64,000 nt of DNA from Prevotella sp. (GCA_017475265.1 JAFVFY010000017.1:1-64000); one strand, 5' to 3'. Shown: positions 26,798-36,068, numbered from the stretch's first letter. Notes: generated from the letters alone by a model not told the origin. A program made the numbers and translations.

Positions 26798-26983
26798 TTA
26801 CCTTAGCAATTCTTCTATCATATCGATGTTTTTCTGAAACTCAATCATCCTGTCAAGCAGCTTGTCGATGAGAGGTCCCTTTCTCCATTCGGGAATGCTT
26901 TTGTCTTTCATCACCTCTTGGATGGAAAGCTTTGTGTATTCCAGACATCTTCGATAGAAGTCAAGTCCTTCTTGTAGTTCCAT
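26798..26983 (-). CDS. small protein of unknown function upstream of DUF5053
   Basis: A 61-residue, mostly helical protein (MELQEGLDFYRRCLEYTKLS). The ATG at 26983 is chosen because the promoter at 27029-27060 lies inside the longer frame. It is the first gene of the small operon with the DUF5053 gene. No family recognised. Confidence 0.6.
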   Translation of the reverse strand: MELQEGLDFYRRCLEYTKLSIQEVMKDKSIPEWRKGPLIDKLLDRMIEFQKNIDMIEELLR

Positions 26984-27028
26984 TCGCTTTGTTTCTGGTT
27001 CAACAGTTAATGACCTCTTTTGACGATG

Positions 27029-27060
27029 CAAAGATAATAAACTTTTGTTTAATAAGCAAA
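27029..27060 (-). promoter_or_regulatory. promoter of the DUF5053 operon
   Basis: Minus strand TTTG (27060-27057), 20 bp, TATCTTTG (27036-27029): consensus match, about 40 nt upstream of the ATG at 26983. Confidence 0.8.
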
Positions 27061-27156
27061 TGCTTGAGAATTTTTCTCCTTTGGGTATCATCAAGAGTTA
27101 AACTTTTGTAAAAATGGAATGCCCCCTAAAACGGAACCTCTAAAGGAAAGAAAAGC

Positions 27157-27181
27157 AAAACCCGCTGAAAAATCAGTGGGT
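27157..27181 (-). terminator. terminator after tRNA-Ser
   Basis: On the minus strand, 9-bp stem (27181-27173 with 27168-27160, one mismatch), 4-nt loop, then TTTTGC. It lies 17 bp after the tRNA 3' end. Confidence 0.7.
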
Positions 27182-27197
27182 TCTTAAATTCTTGGAG

Positions 27198-27285
27198 CGG
27201 AGAGAGCGAGATTCGAACTCGCGAACCAGTTTTGCCGGTCACACGCTTTCCAGGCGTGCCTCTTCAGCCACTCGAGCATCTCTCC
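27198..27285 (-). tRNA. tRNA-Ser (anticodon GGA)
   Basis: An 88-nt class II tRNA. The acceptor stem pairs GGAGAGA (27285-27279) with TCTCTCC (27205-27199), with discriminator G at 27198. The TTCGAAT T-loop is present, the long variable arm is typical of tRNA-Ser, and the anticodon GGA lies at 27251-27249. CCA is not encoded. A TACCTTTG box (27354-27347, minus strand) is the likely promoter. Confidence 0.95.
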
Positions 27286-27452
27286 TTTTGTGTGCTGCTG
27301 TGACGCTTGGACGCGTCACCTGCTTTATTGTTACGAAAAGCGCGTGCAAAGGTACGAACAAAAAACGAGAAATGCGAAAGTTTTTAATTATTTTAACCGA
27401 AATCGCTTTTACTGACAAAAACTGACAAAAACCGGCTTGTACTTTTCCCCGT

Positions 27453-27917
27453 CTATTTCAGGATAACCTCCATTGTTGTTTTCTGTACCTGCATCCCCAT
27501 ATTCCTATAGAAATGCAGGGCGGGGTCGTTTCCTTCCCACACGTTCAGGGTGATGTTGTTGCATCCGATTGACTGGGCATAATCACTGACATATTCGTAC
27601 AACGCCTTGCCTACGTGCTTGCCGCGTGCTTTTTCATCCACACAAATATCATCGATATATAATGTCTTGATGTCTTGAAGCAGTTGGTCGCCTTTGTGTT
27701 CCGTAATCTGGCAGAAAGCGTAGCCTTGCACCCCTCCGTCATCGTAAACGAAGACGGGGGTGTTGTCATCGACGAGAATGGATTCAAGCTCCTGCGCGCT
27801 ATACTTGGTCGTGTAGGGTTTGAACAGGTCGGGGCGTAACTTGTGGTGCACCATGTTCACCTGATGCAGCAGTTCTATGATACGGTGGATGTCTTCTTTG
27901 TTGGCTTTTCTAATCAT
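27453..27917 (-). CDS. GNAT family N-acetyltransferase
   Basis: A 154-residue acetyl-CoA-dependent transferase. Motif A reads IDDICVDEKARGKHVGKALYEYV (Q/RxxGxG/A-type pyrophosphate loop in ARGKHVGKAL), and motif B lies in LNVWEGNDPALHFYRNMGM. The substrate is unknown. Its ATG overlaps the stop of the 684-residue gene (ATGA), so translation is probably coupled and it is the last gene of that operon. Confidence 0.9.
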   Translation of the reverse strand: MIRKANKEDIHRIIELLHQVNMVHHKLRPDLFKPYTTKYSAQELESILVDDNTPVFVYDDGGVQGYAFCQITEHKGDQLLQDIKTLYIDDICVDEKARGKHVGKALYEYVSDYAQSIGCNNITLNVWEGNDPALHFYRNMGMQVQKTTMEVILK

Positions 27918-29968
27918 TTCTGTAAGCGTTTCTTGAACTGTTTATACTCATCGCAACGCGATACGTAGTCGCTCTCCGTGGCGTTGCTGAAATGGACGAA
28001 GTTTGCTAGGGCCGTGAAGGCTTTGTATTGCGGGGTATTGGGGCGCGGAACAATGTCGTACTTCATTTCCGAACTGTTCCAGTCAAGGTCGTACCACGTC
28101 TGGTCTTCGCTGTATAGTTCGCCATAGGATAGGGCGAAGAGAGCACGTTCTTTCAGCTTCTGGTCGGCCGTCTGACTGGCTTGTCGGAGCAGGTCGCGTG
28201 TACGTGCCAGAAGGTCGGCTTCGTTTGCACGCAGGGTGTCGTTGACGCTCTTTCCGTCGCGCATGAGGTACCAGCAGTCACCGGTATAGGATGCCTGTGC
28301 ATATCTTACGGCGAGGTCGTAGCAGCGTTGCTGGCGTGATGTACCGGCAAGGACGCTCAGCTCGCCTTCCAGCGATTCCATCTCCTTTGAGAATACGAGC
28401 TTCGGGTTGGCTAGGAGCATGGTGGGGTCAATGGAGTTATAGGTTTGGTCTTCCTTGAGCCACTGGCGCTTTATCCAAGGTTCCACTTTCCACTGTCGGA
28501 AGGCGGCATAGGGTGCGTAACCTCTCTTCTGATAGAATGATGCCGGCACCTTGGTCAGCCATTGCTTGGCCTCCTTCCACTGGCAGAGACGCATGTACTT
28601 GGTTCCCATGAGGTCGTTCATCTCGTTGTCGTCGAGTTGCAGCGCGGCGTAACGGTCAATGGGTGATATGCCTGGGTTGTGTACATAGTCGATGAGCTTC
28701 TTCGTGTTGGCGATGCTCATGGTGTCGATTTGCTCCTTCACGGCGTATTCGTCAACACTTTGCATTAGTGCCAGAGCTGTGTTGAAGCGTCCGACCTTGG
28801 TGTAGTGGTCGTTCAGCACCTTGTGCACCAGACGATCCTTTGCTCCGAAGAAGAAGTAGTTGTTAGGTGCCAGCGAGTCAATCCACGGTAGCTCATCAGC
28901 CAGGAACTTGTCGAAGGCGGCATCGTCTTTGGTGGTGGTTGCTGCGGAGATGTAGAGCCGCAGCACACGGGCACAATCCTTCATGCGTTGTGTGCCTTCC
29001 AGGTTTGCTGTCCTGTTGATGTCTGCTCTTGCCAGCAACTGGTTGCCGAAGAGGAACTCCAGCCATGCCAGCGCGCTCTGCCACATGACGGGTTGCTTCG
29101 AGCGCTTCTCGCTGACGGCCTTGCGTGCCAGCTGACACATCTCCATCGCCTCGCTCTTCTGTATGTCGCGGATGAAGAGTTTTCCTTGCACTCCCCATCC
29201 CTCTTCGTCCACGTCGACGGCCTCCTGTGCATTGTTCACGAAGTCCTGCAGCAAGAAGGGCAGCACGGCGGAGTTGGGATCGCGGTTGTACTCCTCGCTG
29301 ATGGCCTTGTAGGAGCGGCGCTGGTAATACTGTGTCATGAGGCTCTGCCAGTCGCCAAGCTCAGCGAATATCTTTCCGGCTTCGTCGGAACGCCCGGTGT
29401 GGAGGAGTGCGCCGGCATAGATGTCGTGCATCATGTCCTTGTAGATGGTTTCGATGAACTGTGTGGCGGTTTGCTCCCAGAAGCTGACGTTCTCGGCGTG
29501 GCGCCCCAGGAGCATATTGCAGCGCATGAAGAGCAGGGCATGCTGGCTGCGTAGCTTCGACTTCAGTTTCCCTTCCGCGTAGGTACGAACCTGCAGCAAC
29601 GTCTGGCGACGCTTGGCCAGTTGCTCCTTCGTGGGGTATTCCCACTGCTCGTATCTCACCTCGCGTGCACAGTTCAGGTAGAGGTCGAGGTTCTCCAGAT
29701 AGGACGACATGAGCTGGTCGCCGTGACTGGCAGCGTACTTCTTTGTCTCGTCCATGTTGAAATAATAGTACTCCACTTCATCGCCCATGCCCATGTAGGC
29801 CTTCCAGTTGGCGTTGCACACCTTGTCGGCACGGTCGCTGAATTCCTGGCGGTCGTAGAGGCTGTAGAGGTAGTTGTTGTGTGAATCCATCCAGATGCAG
29901 GCAGCTGCGGGCAATGCCGACACGAGGAGTAGAATGCTAGTGACGATAGATTTTCTGGTATGTGTCAT
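27914..29968 (-). CDS. large exported protein of unknown function
   Basis: A 684-residue protein. The N-terminal signal (SIVTSILLLVSALPAAAC) ends in a possible lipobox AAAC. The mature part is helical, rich in Trp, Tyr and Arg, with irregular helical-hairpin repeats that look TPR/SEL1-like (for example HAENVSFWEQTATQF and HTGRSDEAGKIFAELGD), but no named family is recognised. It overlaps the preceding lipoprotein gene by 32 bp and the GNAT gene by 4 bp: a three-gene operon of unknown purpose. ATG at 29968 chosen; the longer frame begins with TTG. Confidence 0.7.
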   Translation of the reverse strand: MTHTRKSIVTSILLLVSALPAAACIWMDSHNNYLYSLYDRQEFSDRADKVCNANWKAYMGMGDEVEYYYFNMDETKKYAASHGDQLMSSYLENLDLYLNCAREVRYEQWEYPTKEQLAKRRQTLLQVRTYAEGKLKSKLRSQHALLFMRCNMLLGRHAENVSFWEQTATQFIETIYKDMMHDIYAGALLHTGRSDEAGKIFAELGDWQSLMTQYYQRRSYKAISEEYNRDPNSAVLPFLLQDFVNNAQEAVDVDEEGWGVQGKLFIRDIQKSEAMEMCQLARKAVSEKRSKQPVMWQSALAWLEFLFGNQLLARADINRTANLEGTQRMKDCARVLRLYISAATTTKDDAAFDKFLADELPWIDSLAPNNYFFFGAKDRLVHKVLNDHYTKVGRFNTALALMQSVDEYAVKEQIDTMSIANTKKLIDYVHNPGISPIDRYAALQLDDNEMNDLMGTKYMRLCQWKEAKQWLTKVPASFYQKRGYAPYAAFRQWKVEPWIKRQWLKEDQTYNSIDPTMLLANPKLVFSKEMESLEGELSVLAGTSRQQRCYDLAVRYAQASYTGDCWYLMRDGKSVNDTLRANEADLLARTRDLLRQASQTADQKLKERALFALSYGELYSEDQTWYDLDWNSSEMKYDIVPRPNTPQYKAFTALANFVHFSNATESDYVSRCDEYKQFKKRLQK

Positions 29969-30815
29969 AGTCGTATCGATTAATGTTATCTTTGTCAAGA
30001 CAATAAATGATGATGGTGTTGGCCATGTCGTCGCGAACCTTCTCTACCATTTCCTTCGCGCCGAGAATCTCGTTGGCTTCCACGGTGTGCTCTATGCGCA
30101 CGCCACCAATGGTGCGCTGCCAAGCGTAAACGGGGTAGGCGGCAGCCAAGGGCAGCGGATAGTCGGCGAGGTAGCGCATGTAGGGCTGCACGTCGCGCAG
30201 GTCGAGGATGGGATTCCGCTCTGCGAATTTTTGCGGGTCGCCGGTGTTGTAAACCATGAGAACTCCATAGTCAGCGGGCGGTGCGGGCATCGACAGTTGG
30301 TGCAGGCGGATGGTGGTGGAAAGGGCCATACCGTAGCTTTGCGCCTCGCGGCGCACCTCCGAGAGGAAGTCGTAGTAGGTCTTTCGGCTGCGCAGCGTGT
30401 AGTCGCAGTCAATCTGTAGCTCACGTGCTGGTGGCAGGTCGTGGGTCTCATTCATCTGCACGACACGGGTTACGAGCTTCCTAGCCAGGTCCTTGCCTTG
30501 CAGGGCAGACGGTCTCATGCAATCCTCGGTGATGTAGATAGTGGGTACCAGTTCAATGTGGGGGCTTTGAAGTTCAAACCGTATCGTGGCGTTGGGCATG
30601 GGTTGCCCGTCGGTCATCACCACGTCGAAGTAACGGCAGAAGACGCGGTGTATGTCGTGCTCTTGCAGAAAGGCTGTCTCTGCGGAATCCAGGCCCCATG
30701 TGGTGCGCCAGTAGTAGGCCGTGTTCTCCACAGGCAGCGTTGGCACCACGTTGTCATGGTGCCGACATCCCGTCAAGAGCAGGAGCGAGAGGAGCAGAAA
30801 GCTGTTCAATCTCAT
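29937..30815 (-). CDS. lipoprotein of unknown function, possibly TIM-barrel (DUF3142-like)
   Basis: A 292-residue lipoprotein with lipobox LLTGC near residue 17. The remainder alternates strands and helices in the way of a TIM barrel: HRVFCRYFDV, ELQIDCDYTLRSRKTYYDFL, and YGVLMVYNTGD. The acidic IDCDYT strand end is reminiscent of DUF3142, but this is a weak impression. First gene of an operon with the 684-residue protein and the GNAT enzyme. Its start codon lies in the first unit of a 22-bp tandem repeat. Confidence 0.65.
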   Translation of the reverse strand: MRLNSFLLLSLLLLTGCRHHDNVVPTLPVENTAYYWRTTWGLDSAETAFLQEHDIHRVFCRYFDVVMTDGQPMPNATIRFELQSPHIELVPTIYITEDCMRPSALQGKDLARKLVTRVVQMNETHDLPPARELQIDCDYTLRSRKTYYDFLSEVRREAQSYGMALSTTIRLHQLSMPAPPADYGVLMVYNTGDPQKFAERNPILDLRDVQPYMRYLADYPLPLAAAYPVYAWQRTIGGVRIEHTVEANEILGAKEMVEKVRDDMANTIIIYCLDKDNINRYDYDTYQKIYRH

Positions 30816-30878
30816 AGATTATGCCGTTCAATCCCATAGATTAAGCCGTTCAATCCCATAGATTAAACGGCTTAAACT
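30801..30878. repeat. 22-bp tandem repeat spanning a start codon
   Basis: Units begin at 30813, 30835 and 30857 (CATAGATTAAGCCGTTCAAT plus CC), with a partial unit before. The CAT of the first unit is the reverse complement of the lipoprotein start codon. Adjacent units can pair as a 12-bp hairpin (30843-30854 with 30862-30873). Confidence 0.88.
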
Positions 30879-30889
30879 CCAAAAGGGTT

Positions 30890-32659
30890 CTATTGCTTAC
30901 CGGCCATGATGTCGATGACGTTGGCTATGTCGGCCACGTCAACGATGCCGTCTGCGTTCACGTCACCCTTCTTACCGCCGCCGGCACCGGGCGAGAGTTG
31001 TATTTGCATAGTGACGACATCGGAGTTGTCGAGGCCCGCTTTGCTGGTATAAAGGCTGATGGTGTAGAGGAAGGTGAGGCTAACCTCGGTGTCGCCACCC
31101 TGCTTGATGTCGGCATCGGAAATCTCATAGTGATACTCCACGCCCTCGTCCTCGCTGCTGAATGTCAGTTTGCCGTTGTTGAGGGTGATGGCGGGCTTGG
31201 CGCACTTGCCATAGATGTATTTGAACCCGCTCCAAGGTGCGGTTGCCTTATAGGAGTCTACGGCAACCGTCGGCACGTGGAGCGTGGCGTAGTCTATGCG
31301 GGAGTCTTTGAAAGTCAAGTCATTGGCTGTGGGCACTTTTACTGCTTGGCAATACACGTCGGCAAGCTCGGGGCAATTGTAGAAGGCATAGTCGTTGATG
31401 GCTGCTATGTCTTTGCCCATGCTGACGGTAGTGAGGTTCTTACATTCATAGAAAGCCCTTTTGTCTATGACTTTCACGCCGTCGGGAATAGTGACGGAGG
31501 TAAGCCCATAGCAACTATAGAAAGTTCCTTCTTTCAGGCTATCCAAACTGTTAGGAATGTTGACTGAGGTGAGTCCGCTACAACTTCCGAAAGCATAACT
31601 GTCTAATTCCTTCACGCTTTGGGGAACTGTAATGGAGGTGAGACCGGAACAATATGCGAAAGCAGAATTTCCGATACTCGTCACGCTGTTGGGAATGGTA
31701 ATGGAAGCGAGGCCTCTGCAGCCGTTAAAAGCATTTCCCCCGATACTCGTCACGCTGTTGGGAATGGTGACAGAGGTGAGGCCTTTGCAATAGGCGAAAG
31801 TGTATGGCTCTATTGTCGTAATCTTATCGGGAATGGTGACGGAAGTGAGGCCGCTACAACCACTGAAAGCTTCCCTACCTATGCTTGTCAGGCTGCTTGG
31901 GAAGGTGACGGAGGTCAGGTCTGTGCAATAATAGAAAGCGCAGGGTGCAAGGCTCTTCACACCGCTTGGTATTTCCAGGTTCGTTATCTTTTCTCCATTC
32001 AGGTAAAGGCTGTGGGCCTGATTAACTGGTATTGGGGCTTGACACCACAGCTTCAAGTCGGAGATGTAAATCGAAGTAACTTTGCTACAAGCCCCGAAAG
32101 CACCCAGTGTAACGTTCGTCAAGTTGGAGTGAGCGGTGATGGAGGTAATGGACGTGCAGCTATGGAAAGCAAGGCGCCCTATGCTGGTCACGTCGTCGGG
32201 TATCACCAGGTCGGTCAACAACGTTCCGTTCAGGTAAAGGCTATGGCCACAATAGAGTGGCTGTGCACCCGTAGTATAATGAATTGCTTCATACTCTATC
32301 TTGCACCATGCGCTGAGGTCTGAGATATGAACACCCTTGGTCTTCAGCTTGTTGCAACCATAGAAAGCCCCGTCTCCTACGAATTTCATGTTGGCAGGAA
32401 TGGTGACGGAAGTCATTTCTGTACATCCCAAGAAAGCTTCCGCTGCAATGGACGTCACGGGATAGGTGACACCGTTTTGAGTCACGGTCTCAGGAATGAC
32501 GATGTCGCCCTTGTACTTGACGTTGTCCTTGTACTGGAGGACTGTGGCTCCCTTTGTCTTGGAGATAAGGTCATACCACAGACTGCCGATTTGCACTTCT
32601 ATGGCAAAGGTGTTTGCTGCCATCGACAGCAAGAACGAAAGTAAAATGCTTTTTTTCAT
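30890..32659 (-). CDS. BspA-like leucine-rich repeat protein with dockerin-like tail
   Basis: A 589-residue secreted protein. Signal peptide residues 1-19 (SFLLSMAANTFA). About 14 LRR_5 (BspA/TpLRR) repeats of the form LTSVTIPNSVTSIGGNAF span residues 50-440. A short beta domain follows, and a single dockerin-like calcium motif (GDVNADGIVDVADIANVID) ends the protein. BspA-type repeats bind host or matrix proteins in oral relatives; the ligand here is unknown. Only one half of the usual two-motif dockerin is present, as is common in Prevotella. Divergent from the broken gene at 32939. Confidence 0.9.
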   Translation of the reverse strand: MKKSILLSFLLSMAANTFAIEVQIGSLWYDLISKTKGATVLQYKDNVKYKGDIVIPETVTQNGVTYPVTSIAAEAFLGCTEMTSVTIPANMKFVGDGAFYGCNKLKTKGVHISDLSAWCKIEYEAIHYTTGAQPLYCGHSLYLNGTLLTDLVIPDDVTSIGRLAFHSCTSITSITAHSNLTNVTLGAFGACSKVTSIYISDLKLWCQAPIPVNQAHSLYLNGEKITNLEIPSGVKSLAPCAFYYCTDLTSVTFPSSLTSIGREAFSGCSGLTSVTIPDKITTIEPYTFAYCKGLTSVTIPNSVTSIGGNAFNGCRGLASITIPNSVTSIGNSAFAYCSGLTSITVPQSVKELDSYAFGSCSGLTSVNIPNSLDSLKEGTFYSCYGLTSVTIPDGVKVIDKRAFYECKNLTTVSMGKDIAAINDYAFYNCPELADVYCQAVKVPTANDLTFKDSRIDYATLHVPTVAVDSYKATAPWSGFKYIYGKCAKPAITLNNGKLTFSSEDEGVEYHYEISDADIKQGGDTEVSLTFLYTISLYTSKAGLDNSDVVTMQIQLSPGAGGGKKGDVNADGIVDVADIANVIDIMAGKQ

Positions 32660-32853
32660 TGTTTTTTGAATGTTAATTGGTTAAGACGAATGATTAATGG
32701 CTGCAAAGTTACGAAAAAAGGTTAGAACAGCGAAGCAATTTGGAAAGTTTTTAACAAATTGCCTTAAAATATAGACAAACTACGAGAAAAGGGCATCTTT
32801 TCTATGGTTTTGAACGGCTTATTTGGAGAAACTCCAATTTTTGCCGATAATAT

Positions 32854-32885
32854 TTTGGTGGTTTCGCAAACTTTCCTTAATTTTG
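32854..32885 (+). promoter_or_regulatory. promoter of the broken secreted-protein gene
   Basis: TTTG (32854-32857), 20 bp, TAATTTTG (32878-32885). A minus-strand TAACTTTG box at 32711-32704 probably serves the LRR gene in the same divergent region. Confidence 0.75.
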
Positions 32886-32938
32886 CACCGTATTTATCAA
32901 TGTCAACTTTTTCTGTTTAATAAATACAAAACTAACCA

Positions 32939-33555
32939 ATGATGAAAATGAAATTACTCTTTTCCGTGTTGCTCCTGTTCATGGGAGTGAGCATGCAGGC
33001 TCAGTCTGTCGCTGCCGAGCAGATGGACGAGCATTTCAACGACAGCACCAATCTGCCCTACGGATGGTTTACTGAGGGCTGGAAGGTAAAGGACGGCGTC
33101 ATTCGGACGAAGGCATCCTCCAGTTTTGACTTTAGCTCTATGGGTCAAGGTGAAGGAAGCCCCGACATTAGCGAGCTCCTCAGTTCTCTGATGGGTGGCG
33201 GTGACGAGGATAACTACCTGCTCACTCCGCCCCTTGTGGTTAACGAGGGCGAGACGCTGGTGTTCTCTGCCAAGAAAGAGAAGACGCACCTGCCGCTCCC
33301 GGCACGTACAAGACGCTGTTCCAGAACGTCGACCAACAGGGCACCAGTACAGGCGAGAACATCAGCTTCGACGACCTAAGCTACGAGCCCGTCATCCCCT
33401 ACATCGAGGATATTACCGTAGGCATCCAGCCCACTATCATTGCCATCGAGGCCGACGGCACCAGCCGCTATTTCGACCTACAAGGACGTATGCTGAACGG
33501 AAAGCCCGCTAAGGGAGCGTTCATCGAGAATGGAAAGAAAATCATTAACAAGTAA
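32939..33555 (+). pseudogene. frameshifted, internally deleted choice-of-anchor-type secreted protein
   Basis: The first frame (32939 to about 33290) encodes a signal peptide ending MQAQS and the start of a choice-of-anchor/cleaved-adhesin type domain (DEHFNDSTNLPYGWFTEGW ... DNYLLTPPLVV). The frame is lost after VFSAKKEK. A second frame then continues from about 33288 to the TAA at 33553 with GTYKTLFQNVDQQGTSTGEN and the typical Bacteroidota sorting-tail sequence YFDLQGRMLNGKPAKGAFIE. Family members are usually several hundred residues longer, so a central deletion that ended out of frame is the simplest reading. Promoter and both ends remain. A sequencing error cannot be excluded. Confidence 0.75.
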
Positions 33556-33585
33556 ATACATCGTGTAGACAGCATCCTGAGCAAA

Positions 33586-33939
33586 ATGAAAATAAAGAAT
33601 CTGATACTTTGTGGTTTAGTGGGATTGTTGCTGACATCATGCGCCACGAAGGAGAATGCCATCACCCAGCTGGAGGACTTTACTTACGAGCTGCGCGACA
33701 ATAGCCGCAACTATGATGTAGAGGACTGGCAGAAGGCTGGCAAGAAATTCCTGAAAATCCGGAAGAATGTCAGCAAGCACGAGTTTGACTATACCGCTGA
33801 GGAAAAAGCAAAGATTGGCCGTCTGGAGGGCGACTGTGCCCGCTACATGGCGAAGGGAGCCAAGGAAGGCTTCTTCGACAAGCTGCAGAACATCGGCAGC
33901 GAAATCATGGGTGTCCTAGAGGGCATCCTCGGCATGTGA
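33586..33939 (+). CDS. small conserved lipoprotein (DUF6565-like)
   Basis: A 117-residue lipoprotein with lipobox LLTSC at residue 19. The mature part is helical with the pattern EDFTYELRDNSRNYDVEDW and DYTAEEKAKIGRLEG, which I associate with Bacteroidales DUF6565. Function unknown; periplasmic or outer-membrane location expected. It begins 30 bp after the pseudogene stop and may use its promoter. Confidence 0.7.
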   Translation: MKIKNLILCGLVGLLLTSCATKENAITQLEDFTYELRDNSRNYDVEDWQKAGKKFLKIRKNVSKHEFDYTAEEKAKIGRLEGDCARYMAKGAKEGFFDKLQNIGSEIMGVLEGILGM

Positions 33940-33975
33940 TAGCCATGATGAGCAGCACAGCCAGACTTCTAGACG

Positions 33976-35676
33976 TTAAAGGCCTTGTTGGTCATTTGCT
34001 TTCAGCATTTCGCTGGGCTGGATACCAAACTCCTTCTTAAAGCAGGTGGCGAAATACTTGGGATCTCGGAATCCTACTTTGTAGGCCAGGTCTGAGACGC
34101 GGAGGTCGGGCTGTTCCTCTGCCAGTCGTCGTGCCTCCTTCATGCGTAGGGTGCGTATGAAGGCGGTGACGTTGAGTCCTGTCAGTGAGCGCAGACGGTT
34201 GTAGAGCGTGGAGGCCGACATGCCCATCTCTGCAGCGAAGGCATCGCGGTCGAAGTCTGCATCGTCGAGGTGTGCCATGACACATTTGCGTACCTTTGTG
34301 AGGAAAAGCTCGTCGGCGGTAGGCTGCTGCTGCTGCCCTGCCTCGGGGGTGTTGTTGACCAGTGCCGTCACACGTTCGCGCAGTATGCGTCGACGGTTTT
34401 CCACGAGGTTGTTGATGCGCAGCTCCAGGTCGCCGAGACGGAAGGGTTTGTTGATGTAGTCATCGGCACCCAAGAGCATCGACTCCTTGCGGTCTTCCTC
34501 GCTGGTCTTGGCAGTGAGCAGGATGATGGGAATATGGTTCAGCTCTTCCGATGTTTTTATCTGTCGTGTCAGCTCATTACCACTCATTTCGGGCATCATC
34601 ACGTCGGCAACGATGAGGTCAGGTTCTTCCCGTTGCACCACCTCCATGGCTATGCGCCCGTTTGAGGCCGTGGTGATGTGGTAGTGGCTGCCCATCATAG
34701 TCTTCATGAGCATGAGGAGTTCCTTGTTGTCCTCCACCAGTAGAATGTGATAGGCATCCTCACCAGGCGTAGTGTCGATGGTGGGCTTTGGTTCCTCCCT
34801 CTCTCTTGAGAGTGCGGGCAGGTCGATGATAGCCGTTCGTGGCGTGCTCAGGTCTATGGTGTGGCTTCGGTCAATCTGTGCCGGGTTGTAGTGTTCCTTG
34901 GTGATTGGCAGCGTGACGGTGAAAGTCGTGCCCTTACCTTCCTCGGTGTCACAGTCGATGGTTCCTCCGTGCAGGAACACCAGTTCGCGGGTAAGCGCCA
35001 GTCCCAGTCCTGTGCCGCTGGCTTTCACACGACGGTAGTCGCCATCGTGGAATCGGTGGAATAGCTTGCGCCGCTGCTCGGGCGAAAAGCCGATACCTGT
35101 GTCAGAGACGCAGATGGTAACGTGGTCGTATTTGTCGTTGGTGTATGCCTCCAGCGTTACCTTTCCAGGGGCGTTGGTGTATTTGAACGCGTTGGAAAGC
35201 AGGTTGTAGATGATTTTGTCCACCTTATCGGTGTCTATCCAACCCATCATCGAGTGTGGGTCGCACTTGATACTGAACTCCAGGTTTTTCTTCCTCATCA
35301 GCGGCTCTATGCACACCGCCGTCTGTCGGATGTACTCCATTACGTCGCCCTGTGATACCATTAGCTTCAGCTCTCCCGACTGCGATTTGCTAGTTTCAAG
35401 TATCTGTTGGAGCAGTCGTGTCATGCGCTCCACGTTGAGCTCCATGAGTGCGTAGTCAGTGGCGAAGCGCGGTTCACGGGCCCTCAGGTGCTCCACGGAA
35501 GCGGAGATGACGGTGAGCGGGGTGAGCAGCTCGTGCGATATGTTGGTGAATACACTGGCCATCTGCAGTCGGTTGCGGATGCGCATGCTGCGAATATAAA
35601 GGTAACGCAATAATACCAGCAGCCCTAGCAACCCTAACAGTGCCACAATAATTAATAATATAAAGGCCGTGTTCAT
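33976..35676 (-). CDS. hybrid two-component regulator: histidine kinase, receiver, AraC domain
   Basis: A 566-residue one-protein signalling system. One transmembrane helix (LLIIVALLGLLGLLVLL) is followed by HisKA (NISHELLTPLTVISASV), HATPase (NLLSNAFKY, DTGIGFSPEQ, GTGLGLALTREL), a receiver domain (LLVEDNKELL, phospho-Asp in IVADVMMPEMSG, Lys in NKPF) and a C-terminal AraC helix-turn-helix (VSDLAYKVGFRDPKYFATCFKK). Typical hybrid systems of glycan loci carry a large periplasmic beta-propeller sensor; here it is absent, leaving only a membrane anchor. ATG at 35676 is required by the TACCTTTG box at 35751-35744. Target genes are not indicated by position. Confidence 0.92.
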   Translation of the reverse strand: MNTAFILLIIVALLGLLGLLVLLRYLYIRSMRIRNRLQMASVFTNISHELLTPLTVISASVEHLRAREPRFATDYALMELNVERMTRLLQQILETSKSQSGELKLMVSQGDVMEYIRQTAVCIEPLMRKKNLEFSIKCDPHSMMGWIDTDKVDKIIYNLLSNAFKYTNAPGKVTLEAYTNDKYDHVTICVSDTGIGFSPEQRRKLFHRFHDGDYRRVKASGTGLGLALTRELVFLHGGTIDCDTEEGKGTTFTVTLPITKEHYNPAQIDRSHTIDLSTPRTAIIDLPALSREREEPKPTIDTTPGEDAYHILLVEDNKELLMLMKTMMGSHYHITTASNGRIAMEVVQREEPDLIVADVMMPEMSGNELTRQIKTSEELNHIPIILLTAKTSEEDRKESMLLGADDYINKPFRLGDLELRINNLVENRRRILRERVTALVNNTPEAGQQQQPTADELFLTKVRKCVMAHLDDADFDRDAFAAEMGMSASTLYNRLRSLTGLNVTAFIRTLRMKEARRLAEEQPDLRVSDLAYKVGFRDPKYFATCFKKEFGIQPSEMLKANDQQGL

Positions 35677-35898
35677 AATAATATTAATACAGGATCGGGA
35701 ACGATAACCCGCTTTTTGTGTTATATGGTTGAAAAAACGTGAGCAAAGGTACGCCATTTTTCTGAAACAGAAAAGTTTTTTGGGGAAAAATAGTACGCAA
35801 CGGGTTTAAAATACGTGATTTTAGGTAGAAAAATAGTTAAATCACGATTTTTAAACCTAAATTAACCATGATTGAACCTCTATTTGAAAATAATGTCT

Positions 35899-35995
35899 TA
35901 CCTTTGCACTCGTCAAATAAGATTTTTTTAATGGTTAAGGTTTATGGTTGATTAATTTCATTGGAAAAGTCCCGCTGTGAAGCGGGGCTTTTTTT
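35899..35995 (+). ncRNA. candidate small RNA with promoter and terminator
   Basis: TACCTTTG (35899-35906) predicts a transcript from about 35912. A perfect 12-bp hairpin (35966-35977 with 35982-35993, 4-nt loop, one G-U pair) plus a T tract ends it near 35995. No convincing frame lies between (longest is six codons). No gene upstream on this strand needs the terminator, so a small RNA of about 80 nt is the best explanation. The -33 element is poor. Confidence 0.5.
35966..35995 (+). terminator. strong Rho-independent terminator
   Basis: Stem arms AAAAGTCCCGCT and AGCGGGGCTTTT around GTGA, followed by further Ts. Confidence 0.9.
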
Positions 35996-36068
35996 ATGTG
36001 TTCAGCATGAGCATCAGCTAACGGGTGGCGTAAATGTAGCGGGCATAAGATGGAATGTTTCCCATAGC

